The notes under the pieces were generated by a model that was not told the DNA's origin, ran no database searches, and saw only the letters and a program-made list of their open reading frames with translations. Made by a program: the position numbers and the translations under genes. A stretch of 64,000 bases of DNA from Iodobacter fluviatilis (GTDB taxonomy: Bacteria > Pseudomonadota > Gammaproteobacteria > Burkholderiales > Chitinibacteraceae). Where the stretch lies: positions 372,001 to 436,000 of the forward strand of contig NZ_CP025781.1 in the NCBI RefSeq assembly GCF_004194535.1. The letters run 5' to 3'. This document shows, in pieces, positions 1 through 12,500 of the stretch (the stretch's first letter is position 1; each line of letters opens with the position of its first letter).

Positions 1-695
1 ATCAAGCCCGCCAACATCTGCTCATTGCTATACACGTTAATAGCAGGCAATACCGGCGTTTCCACGATTGGATATGCCGATCCACCCCAAAGCCACAGGC
101 TGTTAATGGTTTGCGATTGCTCGCGGTATTCGTTCACGCTATGGGTATAAAGGTACATCTGAATTTCATTGAGCAGGCGATGCCATTTCAACGCATCAAC
201 CCCCTTGGGTAGCAAGGTATCAATATCGCGGCCAATCGCAGCATCTAGTGGGGTCCAGGTTAGCTTTGGGTCTAGCGGCAAGCGCAAATACCAGCGTGTC
301 GGCGTGGCCGCCACAAATAAGATGCCGTCTTCTCCAAACACACTATTAAGCCCCGCCACCAAGGAATCGGCCTCAGCCTGGCCTAGCCGAAACTGGTGCG
401 CATCAAACAGCAGCAGACCATCTCGCTCAATCTTAAGATGCACGGGATCAGCGCGCAGCCAAAAGCCGGGGCTAGCGGTGGGATGATCTAGGCCAAGGCT
501 TAAAGCAGCAGCGGGCAACGACGGTAGGCCAACCAAGCCAGCCAGCCATTCTTCAACGCTTTGCTTTTGGGAAGGCAACCGCTGGCCACGCCCACATAAC
601 ATGGCCAGCGCAGGTAGCTCTAAGCCCGTAGTAATAAACCGGCACTGATCCGCATCGGGCCAGTCGGCATAAGGAATAACTAGATGAAGTGGCAT
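1..695 (-). CDS. COG4255-like conserved protein (partial, C-terminus outside window)
   Basis: An open frame runs on the minus strand from an ATG at 693-695 to the window edge with no stop, so the C-terminus is missing. The translation starts MPLHLVIPYADWPDAD and contains a region around 175-250 codons in with NEIQMYLYTHSVNEYR and INSLWLWGG. I recognise this combination from a betaproteobacterial family (COG4255), often annotated as a regulatory or phosphoglycerate-mutase-like protein. No catalytic residues can be assigned from this fragment, and the biochemical role is unknown to me. The gene stands alone, 85 bp downstream of the GNAT gene on the same strand. Confidence 0.6.
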   Translation of the reverse strand, partial: MPLHLVIPYADWPDADQCRFITTGLELPALAMLCGRGQRLPSQKQSVEEWLAGLVGLPSLPAAALSLGLDHPTASPGFWLRADPVHLKIERDGLLLFDAHQFRLGQAEADSLVAGLNSVFGEDGILFVAATPTRWYLRLPLDPKLTWTPLDAAIGRDIDTLLPKGVDALKWHRLLNEIQMYLYTHSVNEYREQSQTINSLWLWGGSAYPIVETPVLPAINVYSNEQMLAGL

Positions 696-780
696 AGGGG
701 ATTTTACAACAAGATGCGGGCAAGCAGCGATAAGAGCTCCGCTCCGCCCGCCCTAAAGATATAAACACCAGATTAAGTAA

Positions 781-1257
781 TCAGGCCTGAGCGCTCGCTA
801 CAAAAACATACTCAAGCACTTCATCACCATACCTATCACGCTGCCCCGTGGCGCGCCAGCCCAGATGCCTGTAAAAGCCAAAGGACCTCACCTTGGGATC
901 AGCCGCACAGCCAAGAAAAAGCCGACCGTGGCCTAATGATTTCAAATCTGACATCACATTTTGCAACAGCGTTTTGCCTATGCCTTGGTTCTCATGCTCT
1001 GGCAACAGCGCTAAAACCACAATTTCGCCAGTACTCACTGAGCCAAAGCAATACGCCGCCATTTGCCCACCAACGTGATAAACGTAACCTAACAGCTCGC
1101 CCGATTCGACTTGAGCCGCCCATGAAGCCTCGGTAATACCAAGCTCGGCTAAACGGGTTTTAGAAATCGCGTTTTCTCGCGTTTTGCCTCTAATGACAAT
1201 GCACTCTGCAATATCAGATGGAACCGCAGGGCGAGTATTCAAAAGCAAGGTGTTCAA
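781..1257 (-). CDS. GNAT family N-acetyltransferase
   Basis: This 158-aa protein has the size and layout of a single-domain GNAT acetyltransferase that transfers acetyl from acetyl-CoA to an amine. The clearest motif is the acetyl-CoA-binding loop PEHENQGIGKTLL (about residues 86-98), followed by the C-terminal FYRHLGWRATG segment typical of the fold. The substrate cannot be inferred. The start used is a TTG at 1255-1257, two bases after the stop of the upstream RIO-kinase gene; the purine-rich end of that gene (GGAAGAAG) could serve as ribosome-binding site. The two genes therefore look translationally coupled in one transcript. Confidence 0.8.
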   Translation of the reverse strand: MNTLLLNTRPAVPSDIAECIVIRGKTRENAISKTRLAELGITEASWAAQVESGELLGYVYHVGGQMAAYCFGSVSTGEIVVLALLPEHENQGIGKTLLQNVMSDLKSLGHGRLFLGCAADPKVRSFGFYRHLGWRATGQRDRYGDEVLEYVFVASAQA

Positions 1258-1259
1258 GA

Positions 1260-2108
1260 TTAATCTTCTTCCATTTGAAAGCGGCGACGGCTGAGCTCTT
1301 CTTCTTTTACGCTATCGATTTCACGCATTAAGCCACGTACATCCGCTTTTTTCTCGCTGCGTCTTGCGCGGCCAGTGAGCACCACTTCTGGATGCAACTC
1401 GCCTTTCTCGTAATGGCTCCAAATCTCAAAGGCGTAATCCGTATTCAGTAACTCAGGGGCAAATTGCCCGAAGTACGCGGCCAAATTACCCACATCACGT
1501 TCCAACATACTAAAAGCGCTATTATTACCGGCCGCATCTACCGCTTGGGGCAGGTCAATAATCACAGGACCATCAGCATCAACCAAAATATTGTATTCAG
1601 ATAAGTCGCCATGAATCACACCCGCGCACAGCATTAATACCACTTGCTTGATCAGCATCGCGTGATACGCCAGTGCCACCTCGGCGCTTAATACAACGTC
1701 ATTTAAGCGTGGTGCAGCATGGCCAGCGGCATCAGTAACCAGCTCCATCAAGAGCACGCCTTCAAAGCAATTATATGGCTGAGGCACGCGCACGCCGGCA
1801 GCAGCTAAGCGGTGCAAAGCATCTACTTCGGCGGTTTGCCAGACTTCTTCGGCCATTTTGCGGCCATAGCGGCTGCCTTTTTCCATGGCACGGGCATCGC
1901 GTGAGCCTCGAACCTTGCGGCCTTCTTGATACGCGGCATTTTGCTTAAAGCTGCGCTGGTTCGCTTCTTTATAAACCTTGGCGCAGCGCACATCGTCGCC
2001 ACAGCGCACTACGTAAACCACGGCTTCTTTGCCACTCATCAGCTGGCGGAGTACTTCATCAACAAGTCCATTCTGAACAAGAGGTTCTAATCTTTTCGGG
2101 GTTTTCAT
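1260..2108 (-). CDS. RIO1-like serine protein kinase (PA4780 family)
   Basis: The product (282 aa from the ATG at 2106-2108) is an atypical RIO-type protein kinase. Visible features are the N-terminal GKEAVVYVV nucleotide-binding strand, CAKVYK with the ATP-contacting lysine, the catalytic loop HGDLSEYNIL with D and N, and the metal-binding IDLPQAVD in place of DFG. This matches the bacterial PA4780-like group, whose substrates are not well known. An upstream in-frame TTG at 2138 would add ten residues, but MKTPKRLEPL is the family-like N-terminus. The gene is followed without a gap by the GNAT gene, suggesting one transcript. Confidence 0.85.
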   Translation of the reverse strand: MKTPKRLEPLVQNGLVDEVLRQLMSGKEAVVYVVRCGDDVRCAKVYKEANQRSFKQNAAYQEGRKVRGSRDARAMEKGSRYGRKMAEEVWQTAEVDALHRLAAAGVRVPQPYNCFEGVLLMELVTDAAGHAAPRLNDVVLSAEVALAYHAMLIKQVVLMLCAGVIHGDLSEYNILVDADGPVIIDLPQAVDAAGNNSAFSMLERDVGNLAAYFGQFAPELLNTDYAFEIWSHYEKGELHPEVVLTGRARRSEKKADVRGLMREIDSVKEEELSRRRFQMEED

Positions 2109-2407
2109 TTTCCAAAGTCCGGTATTAGCAAACAGCAAGCTGCCTTATGCCATAAATTCGCTTTTAGCGCAAAGCTCTAGAGTAAAAAGGATTTTTCTTG
2201 CAGCACATACCCAACACAATACTGACACCAAACATGCAACATACACAAGATTTGCCAATGTAAAACATTCACGCAGCTACAGTGCCCAACAAAATACCAC
2301 GCACCCGAGCAATAAAGGGGCAACCCATCCCCCCCATTGCAGTGAACCCAAAGCCCACAAGCTCTATACTGTAGCGATATTAAACATTTGAGATCAGTAT
2401 GTTTCTG

Positions 2408-2673
2408 GGGTCTGTTGACGTTTCATTCACGGCTGCGTTTGGCCCAGTTTTGGGGCTGAACAAGGAGAAAATGGCGACATGGCACGAGTACTATCAGCGA
2501 TTTTTAACTTTCGTTCCGCCCCAAAAGTGGGCTAAACCCGAAGGACTGAGCCGGAAAATGGCCATTCACTGCGTGATGCTCCTCGACAATAACCCGTTAT
2601 TGCCTTCGTCGCACGCCTTGTGCTTGGCCGTTTTCCGGCTCAGCGCAATGGCGAATGAAACGTCAACAGACCC
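2408..2673. repeat. 266-bp palindromic element with nested hairpins
   Basis: The element is bounded by perfect 21-bp inverted repeats at 2408-2428 and 2653-2673 (starting GGGTCTGTTGACG). Inside lie two further long inverted-repeat pairs: 2438-2456 with 2518-2536, and 2546-2564 with 2625-2643. The second pair encloses an apex palindrome CAATAACCCGTTATTG. The whole can fold as an outer stem with two internal arms. There is no convincing coding sequence, so it looks like a non-autonomous mobile repeat. No clear target duplication is visible at its ends. It separates the start codon from the body of a yhcH-type gene. Confidence 0.75.
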
Positions 2674-2995
2674 TACCATTTAGACCTTCCTAATCTGCCA
2701 CTCCCCCCTGCGATAGAAGCCGCACTTCATTACCTGCGTAACACCGATTTTTCGCACATGGCCGTCGGCCGCTACCCCATTGATGGCGAGCAGATGTTTG
2801 CCCTCGTTCAGAGCCCGATCACTCAGGGCTGGGATGCCGGAAAGCCAGAATTTCACTCCCGCTATATTGATATTCAATATTTATTAGAGGGCGAAGAGCT
2901 CATTGGCTATGCCATTAGCGATCATACACTCAGCAAAAAATACGATCAGCTCGCTGAAAGAGATATTGCTTTTGTCGCCCCCATTGAACACGAAT

Positions 2996-3299
<304 letters not shown>

Positions 3300-3500
3300 T
3301 AAAGGCAGTTAATACAAGTGCTGGTAATTAAATAATGCCCCCTGCTAGCAATTGCAAAAACCTGCACCACACACCCAAATCACTTCCTAACAGGCGATGA
3401 CAATACTAACTAAGCTAAATGCTAAGTAGCTCGCCTTTCACCCCCCTTTCAATCACCCCGCTTCAGCTCTTAAACCCAATCTACGCCCAGCCTCGCTAGC

Positions 3501-3529
3501 TTACCTGTACTTCAGTACAGTATTAGAAT
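3501..3529 (+). promoter_or_regulatory. candidate promoter with embedded LexA-like palindrome upstream of the adhesin
   Basis: A possible -35 TTACCT (3501-3506) and -10 TAGAAT (3524-3529) are separated by 17 bp. Overlapping the -35 and filling the spacer is the palindrome CTGTACTTCAGTACAG (3505-3520), which fits the CTGT-N8-ACAG pattern of LexA boxes. Predicted transcription would begin about 50 bp before the adhesin start codon. The -35 is weak (3 of 6 matches), so promoter activity is an inference; the palindrome is seen directly. Confidence 0.45.
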
Positions 3530-3584
3530 TTACTAAACCTGCTTACAATCCGCGTCATCCTCATTTAACTCTGGTTAATACCTC

Positions 3585-6500
3585 ATGGCCGAACAGATCA
3601 AGACCACTCAAGCGCATGCAACAATCGTTCAAATCGATGGCAAGGTATATTTGCGTGATGCAAGTGGAAAAACTGTTCCCCTCCAAAAGGGCCAAGAATT
3701 AAATGAAGCACAAATCTTAGTAACTGATGCCGATGGGTATGTGCAATTACAAATACCAAATGGCCAGCTCATCGATATTGGCCCAACACGCACAGTGCAA
3801 ATCGATGCACAGATGCTGGGCAGCGCCACCTTTGATGCCGCGACCGCAGCGATTAACGATTTAGCGGCCTCCACCGCTAAAATTGCCACTGCAATCAATA
3901 ATGGGCAAGACTTAAGCACCGAATTAGAAGCCACGGCAGCGGGATTGGGCGGCACTGGGCAAGGTGAAGGCCATTCCTTTGTGCAACTCTTGCGCGTGGC
4001 CGAAGGTGTTAACCCCCTCGCTTTTAATTTCGCCACAAACTTTGAAACCACACCTAACGATGCCCCCCCTACTCAAGCAATCATCGTTGCAGAGCAAGGC
4101 ATTCTGGCCGTTAATGACGCAGTTACCTTAGAAGAAGACGGCCAAAGCCGCATTAATGTGCTAGGTAACGACAGCGGCAACAACATCACAGTAAGTAGCG
4201 CAAGCGCAAGCAACGGCACGGTTGTAATCAATACTGACGGCACAATCACGTATAAACCCAACGCAAACTACAACGGCCCCGACCAAATCACCTACACCAT
4301 TACCGATGCAAATGGTGCTGTCAGCAGCGCCACGGTTGCGGTTACCGTTACCCCCGTGAATGATCTGCCTACTCAAGTTGACAACAACGGCAATCCAACG
4401 AGCACCCCCGTACAAATCAGTACCAAAGAAGACACCCCTATTGCTGGCAAAGTAAACGCCAAAGATCCTGATGGCGATACACTCACCTTCACCCCTAAAG
4501 ATCAACCCACACACGGCAGCGTAACCGTCAACCCTGACGGCAGCTACGTTTACACCCCTGCCCCTGATTACAACGGCAAAGATAGCTTTACGGTAACTGT
4601 GGGCGATGGCAAAGGCGGCACGGCCATCATCGTTGTGGATGTCACCGTTGACCCCGTTAATGACGCGCCAGTAGGCAACAACCAGAGCGTTACTACGCCA
4701 GAAGACACCCCAATCACCGGCAAGCTAATCGCAAGTGATAAAGACGGCGATCCACTGACTTTTGTAGCCAAAGATCAGCCAACACACGGCACGGTCACCG
4801 TTAAGCCGGATGGCAGCTACGTTTACACCCCTGCTCCTGATTACAACGGCAAAGATAGCTTTACGGTAACTGTGGGCGATGGCAAAGGCGGCACGGCCAT
4901 TATTACTATTGATGTAGGCATCACACCAGTTGAAGACCCAACCAATATCAGCGGCACAGATCTTGGCATTGTTCAAGAAGATGGCGTGCTGATTGCAGAA
5001 GGCAAGCTGAATGTGTCAGACAAAGATGCCGGTCAGTCTGAAATGCAACCAGCCTTCATCCAAAACGAATTCGGCACCTTTGCAATAGATAAAGACGGCA
5101 AGTGGTCGTTTACGCTGGATAACAACGCCAAAGAAGTACAAGCCCTCACCAGCCAAGACAGCTTTGACAAGACATTTACCGTGCAATCACTCGATGGCAC
5201 AACACATGATGTAGTGGTAACAATCAAAGGCCAAGATGACGCCGCTAAAATCACGCCAAACAAACCAGGTGATGACGCTGGGCAAGTGAAGGAAGACACC
5301 GTTCTGACTACCAGCGGAACCTTGCTAGTAAATGATAAGGACGCCGGTCAATCCAGCTTCCAAGCGCAGACTGACACCGATGGTACTTACGGCAAGTTCA
5401 GTATTGATGCAGATGGCAAGTGGATTTACGTGCTGAACAATGCTGCATCCAATGTTCAAGCCCTGAAAGACGGCGAGGTAAAGACTGAAACCTTCACCGT
5501 TAAGTCTGCTGATGGCACGACTTCCAATGTGGTTGTGGCGATCATAGGCACAAACGATGCAGCGATCATCACGCCAAATAAACCAGGTGATGACGCTGGC
5601 CAAGTGAAAGAAGATGTAACGCTGACTACCAGCGGCACCTTGCTCGTTAACGACAAAGATGCAGGCCAATCCAGCTTCCAAGCACAAACGGATGTGATGG
5701 GTACTTACGGTAAATTCAGTATTGATGCAAATGGCAAGTGGACTTACGTGCTGAACAATGCTGCATCCAATGTTCAAGAGTTAAAAGAAGGCGAAACCAA
5801 GACTGAAACCTTTACCGTTAAGTCTGCTGATGGCACGACTTCCAATGTGGTTGTGACAATTGTCGGCACCAATGATGCAGCGATCATCACACCAAATAAA
5901 CCAGGTGATGACGCTGGCCAAGTGAAAGAAGACGTAACGCTGACGACTAGTGGCACGCTGCTGGTTAATGACAAAGACGCCGGTCAATCTAGCTTCCAAG
6001 CACAAACTGATGTGGCTGGCACTTACGGTAAATTCAGCATTGATGAAAATGGCAAGTGGACTTATGCGCTGAACAATGCTGCAGCTAACGTTCAGGCTCT
6101 GGCAGAGGGCGAAATCAAGACCGAAACCTTTGCCGTTAAGTCTGCCGATGGCTCCACATCAAGCGTGGTTGTAACAATTGTCGGTACCAACGATGCTGCG
6201 ATCATCACCCCAAATAAACCAGGTGATGATGCTGGCCAAGTGAAGGAAGACGTAACGCTGACTACCAGCGGCACTTTGCTCGTTAACGACAAAGATGCAG
6301 GCCAATCTAGCTTCCAAGCACAAACTAATGTGGCTGGCACTTACGGTAAATTCAGCATCGGCACGGATGGCAAATGGACTTATGCGCTGAACAATGCAGC
6401 AGCTAACGTTCAGGCTCTGGCAGAGGGCGAAATCAAGACCGAAACCTTTGCCGTTAAGTCTGCCGATGGCTCCACATCAAGCGTGGTTGTAACAATTGTC

Positions 6501-9500
6501 GGTACCAATGATGCAGCGATCATCACCCCAAATAAACCAGGTGATGATGCTGGGCAAGTGAAGGAAGACGTAACGCCGACTACCAGCGGCACTTTGCTCG
6601 TTAACGACAAAGACGCAGGTCAATCCAGCTTCCAAGCGCAGACTGACGCCGATGGCACTTACGGTAAATTCAGCATCGGCACGGATGGCAAGTGGACTTA
6701 CGCGCTGAACAATGCAGCAGCTAACGTTCAGGCTCTGGCAGAGGGCGAAATCAAGACCGAAACCTTTGCCGTTAAGTCTGCCGATGGCTCCACATCAAGC
6801 GTGGTTGTAACAATTTTCGGCACGAACGATGCAGCGATCATTACGCCAAATAAACCAGGTGATGACGCTGGCCAAGTGAAAGAAGACGTAACGCTGACGA
6901 CTAGTGGCACTTTGCTCGTTAACGACAAAGACGCAGGTCAATCCAACTTCCAAGCGCAGATTGGCACCGATGGTACTTACGGTAAATTCAGTATTGATGC
7001 AAATGGCACGTGGACTTACGTGCTGAATAATTCATCCACCAATGTTCAAGAGTTAAAAGAAGGCGAAACCAAGACCGAAACTTTCGTGGTTAAGTCTGCT
7101 GATGGCACGACTTCCAATGTGGTTGTGACAATTGTCGGCACCAACGATGCAGCGATCATCACCCCAAGCAAGCCGAGCGACGATGCTGGCTCTGTCAAAG
7201 AAGATACAACGCTGACTACCAGCGGAACCTTGCTCGTTAACGACAAAGATGCAGGCCAATCTAGCTTCCAAGCACAAACTGATGTGGCTGGCACTTACGG
7301 TAAATTCAGCATCGGCATGGATGGCAAGTGGACTTATGCGCTGAATAATAATGACCCGATAGTTCAAGCCCTGAAAGACGGCGAAGTAAAAACTGAAACC
7401 TTCACCGTTAAATCAGCAGACGGCACAACAAGCACGATTACCGTCACCGTAAACGGCACAAATGAAACCGCCACCGTCGGCCACGGCGCAGTACAAGAAG
7501 ATACCGTTCAAAGCAGCACTGGCACGCTGACTGCTACCGGCGGCGCGACCTTTGTGCCGCAAACCGATGCCGCAGGCACTTACGGCAAATTGACACTGGG
7601 CAGCGATGGCAAGTGGACTTACACGCTGAACAACGATGCGGATAATGTGCAAGCCCTTAAAACCGGCGAAACAAAAACCGAATCATTCGATGTTGTGCTA
7701 AGTGATGGCACAAAGACCACCATCACCATCGATGTTCAAGGTCTAGACGACAAGGCCATCATCACCCCAAGCAAGCTGGGTGATGACACAGGCGCTGTCA
7801 AAGAAGATACAACGCTGACTACCAGCGGAACCTTGCTGGTGAATGACAAAGATACCGGCCAATCCAGCTTCCAAGCACAAACTGATCTGGCTGGTACTTA
7901 CGGTAAATTCAGCATTAATGCAAATGGCAAGTGGACTTATGCGCTAAACAACGCTGCGGCTAACGTTCAGGCACTGAATGAAGGCGAAACCAAGACCGAA
8001 ACCTTTGCCGTTAAGTCTGCTGATGGCACCACTTCAAGCGTGGTTGTGACAATTGTCGGCACCAATGATGCAGCGATCATTACGCCAAATAAACCAGGTG
8101 ATGACGCTGGCCAAGTGAAGGAAGACGTAACGCTGACTACCAGCGGAACCTTGCTGGTGAATGACAAGGATACCGGCCAATCCAGCTTCCAAGCGCAGAC
8201 TGATCTGGCTGGCACTTACGGTAAATTCAGCATCGGCACGGATGGCAAGTGGACTTATGCGCTGAATAATTCAGCCACTAATGTTCAAGAGTTAAAAGAA
8301 AGCGAAACCAAGACTGAAACTTTCATCGTTAAGTCTGCGGATGGCACCACATCAAGCGTGGTTGTAACAATTGTCGGTACCAACGATGCAGCCGTGATCA
8401 CCCCTAGCAAACTGGGTGACGATGCTGGCCAGGTTAAGGAAGACGTAACTCTAACTACCAGCGGAACCTTACTCGTTAACGACAAAGATGCAGGCCAATC
8501 CAGCTTCCAAGCGCAGACTGATCTGGCTGGCACTTACGGTAAATTCAGCATTAATGCAAATGGCAAGTGGACTTATGCGCTAAACAACGCTGCGGCTAAC
8601 GTTCAGGCACTGAATGAAGGCGAAGCCAAGACCGAAACCTTTGCGGTGAAGTCAGCGGATGGCACAACTTCCAATGTGGTTGTGACGATCATAGGCACGA
8701 ACGATACAGCGATCATTACGCCAAATAAACCAGGTGATGACGCTGACCAAGTGAAGGAAGACGTAACTCTAACTACCAGCGGAACCTTGCTGGTGAATGA
8801 CAAGGATACCGGCCAATCCAGCTTCCAAGCGCAGACTGACACCGATGGTACTTACGGCAAGTTCAGTATTGATGCAAATGGCAAGTGGATTTATGCGCTG
8901 AATAATTCAGCCACCAATGTTCAGGCACTGGATGAAGGCGAAACCAAGACCGAAACCTTTGCCGTTAAGTCTGCTGATGGCACCACTTCAAGCGTGGTTG
9001 TGACAATTGTTGGCACCAATGATGCAGCGATCATCACACCAAATAAACCAGGTGATGACGTTGGCCAAGTGAAGGAAGACGTAACTCTAACTACCAGCGG
9101 AACCTTGCTCGTAAACGACAAAGACGCAGGTCAATCCAGCTTCCAAGCACAAACTGATCTGGCTGGTACTTACGGTAAATTCAGCATCGGTACGGATGGC
9201 AAATGGACTTATGCGCTGAACAATAACGATCCCATCGTTCAGGCGCTAAAAGACGGCGATGTGAAGACTGAAACTTTCACCGTTAAATCAGCAGACGGCA
9301 CAACAAGCACGATTACCGTGACGGTCAACGGAAGCAATGAATCCGCCAGCGTCGGCCACGGCGCAGTACAAGAAGACACCGTTCAAAGCAGCAGCGGCAC
9401 GCTCACCGCCACTGGCGGCGCGACCTTTGTGACGCAAACCAATACGGCGGGAACTTACGGCAAGTTAACTGTAGGCAGTGATGGCAAGTGGACGTACATA

Positions 9501-12500
9501 CTCAATAACGACGCTGACAATGTTCAAGCCCTTAAAACTGGCGAATCCAAAACCGAATCCTTCGATGTAACGCTGAGCGACGGCACAAAAACCACCATCA
9601 CCATCGACGTGCAAGGTCTAGACGACAAGGCTGTGATCACCCCGAGCCAACCGGGTGATGACGCAGGCTCTGTCAAAGAAGATACAACGCTGACTACCAG
9701 CGGAACCTTGCTAGTGAATGATAAGGACGCCGGTCAATCCAGCTTCCAAGCGCAGACTGACACCGATGGTACTTACGGCAAGTTCAGTATTGATGCAAAT
9801 GGCAAGTGGACTTATGCGCTGAATAATTCAGCCACCAATGTTCAGGAGTTAAAAGAAGGCGAAACCAAGACTGAAACTTTCGTCGTTAAGTCTGCTGATG
9901 GCACGACTTCCAATGTGGTTGTGACAATTGTCGGCACCAATGATACAGCGATCATTACGCCAAATAAACCAGGTGATGACGCTGGCCAAGTGAAGGAAGA
10001 CGTAACGCTGACGACTAGTGGCACTTTGCTCGTTAACGACAAAGACGCAGGTCAATCCAGCTTCCAAGCACAAACTGATCTGGCTGGCACTTACGGCAAG
10101 TTCAGTATTGATGTAAATGGCAAATGGACTTATGCGCTGAACAATGCAGCAGCTAACGTTCAGGCTCTGGCAGAGGGCGAAATCAAGACCGAAACCTTTG
10201 CCGTTAAGTCTGCTGATGGCACAACTTCCAATGTGGTTGTGACAATTGTCGGCACCAATGATGCAGCGATCATCACCCCAAGCAAGCCGAGCGACGATGC
10301 TGGCCAAGTAAAGGAAGACGTAACGCTGACGACTAGTGGCACTTTGCTCGTTAACGACAAAGACGCAGGTCAATCTAGCTTCCAAGCACAAACTGATGTG
10401 GCTGGTACTTACGGCAAGTTCAGTATTGATGTAAATGGCAAATGGACTTATGCGCTGAACAATGCAGCAGCTAACGTTCAGGCTCTGGCAGAGGGCGAAA
10501 TCAAGACCGAAACCTTTGCCGTTAAGTCTGCTGATGGCACAACTTCCAATGTGGTTGTGACAATTGTCGGCACCAATGATGCAGCGATCATCACCCCAAG
10601 CAAGCCGAGCGACGATGCTGGCCAAGTAAAGGAAGACGTAACGCTGACGACTAGTGGCACTTTGCTCGTTAACGACAAAGACGCAGGTCAATCTAGCTTC
10701 CAAGCACAAACTGATGTGGCTGGTACTTACGGCAAGTTCAGTATTGATGCAAATGGCAAGTGGACTTACGTGCTGAACAATGCTGCATCCAATGTTCAAG
10801 AGTTAAAAGAAGGCGAAACCAAGACCGAAACTTTCGTCGTTAAGTCTGCTGATGGCACGACTTCCAATGTGGTTGTGACAATTGTCGGCACGAACGATAC
10901 AGCGATCATTACGCCAAATAAACCAGGTGATGACGCTGGCCAAGTGAAGGAAGACGTAACGCTGACGACTAGTGGCACTTTGCTCGTTAACGACAAAGAT
11001 GCAGGCCAATCTAGCTTCCAAGCGCAGACTGACACCGACGGTACTTACGGTAAATTCAGCATCGGTACGGATGGCAAGTGGACTTACGTGCTGAACAATG
11101 CTGCGGCTAACGTTCAGGCTCTGGCAGAGGGCGAAACCAAGACCGAAACTTTCGTCGTTAAGTCTGCTGATGGCACGACTTCAAGCGTGGTTGTGACAAT
11201 TGTTGGCACCAATGATGCAGCGATCATCACGCAAAATAAACCAGGTGATGACGCTGGCCAAGCAAAGGAAGACGTAACGCTGACTACCAGCGGTACTTTG
11301 CTCGTTAACGACAAAGACGCCGGTCAATCCAGCTTCCAAGCGCAGACTGATGTGGCTGGTACTTACGGCAAGTTCAGTATTGATGTAAATGGCAAGTGGA
11401 CTTATGCGCTAAACAACGCTGCGGCTAACGTTCAGGCACTGAATGAAGGCGAAGCCAAGACCGAAACCTTTGCGGTGAAGTCAGCGGATGGCACAACTTC
11501 CAATGTGGTTGTGACGATCATAGGCACGAACGATACAGCGATCATTACGCCAAATAAACCAGGTGATGACGCTGGCCAAGTGAAGGAAGACGTAACGCTG
11601 ACGACTAGTGGCACTTTGCTCGTTAACGACAAAGATGCAGGCCAATCTAGCTTCCAAGCACAAACTGATGTGACGGGTACTTACGGCAAATTCAGTATTG
11701 ATGTAAATGGCAAGTGGACTTATGCGCTGAATAATTCAGCCACCAATATTCAAGAGTTAAAAGAAGGCGAAACCAAGACTGAAACCTTTGCGGTGAAGTC
11801 TGCCGATGGCACCACATCAAGCGTGGTTGTGACAATTGTTGGTACCAATGATGCAGCGATCATCACCCCAAGCAAGCTGGGTGATGACACAGGCTCTGTC
11901 AAAGAAGATACAACACTGACTACCAGCGGAACCTTGCTTGTTAACGACAAAGACGCCGGTCAATCCAGCTTCCAAGCACAAACTGATCTGGCTGGCACTT
12001 ACGGCAAATTCAGTATTGATGCAAATGGCAAGTGGATTTATGCACTGAATAATTCAGCCACCAATGTTCAGGAGTTGAAAGAAGGTGAAACCAAGACTGA
12101 AACCTTTGCGGTGAAGTCAGCGGATGGCACGACTTCCAATGTGGTTGTGACAATTGTCGGCACCAATGATGCAGCGATCATCACCCCAAGCAAGCTGGGT
12201 GATGACACGGGTTCTGTCAAAGAAGATACAACGCTGACTACCAGCGGAACCTTGCTCGTAAACGACAAAGACGCAGGCCAATCCAGCTTCCAAGAACAAG
12301 CTGATGTGGCTGGCACTTACGGCAAGTTCAGTGTTGATGTAAATGGCAAGTGGACTTATGCGCTGAATAATTCAGCCACCAATGTTCAAGAGTTAAAAGA
12401 AGGCGAAACCGAGACCGAAACCTTTGCCGTTAAGTCTGCTGATGGCACGACTTCCAATGTGGTTGTGACAATTATCGGCACCAATGATGCAGCCATCATC

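Noticed and set aside
2399-2683. A 94-aa plus-strand gene
   Set aside because: It is made of the 266-bp inverted-repeat element fused to the start codon of a broken yhcH-type gene.
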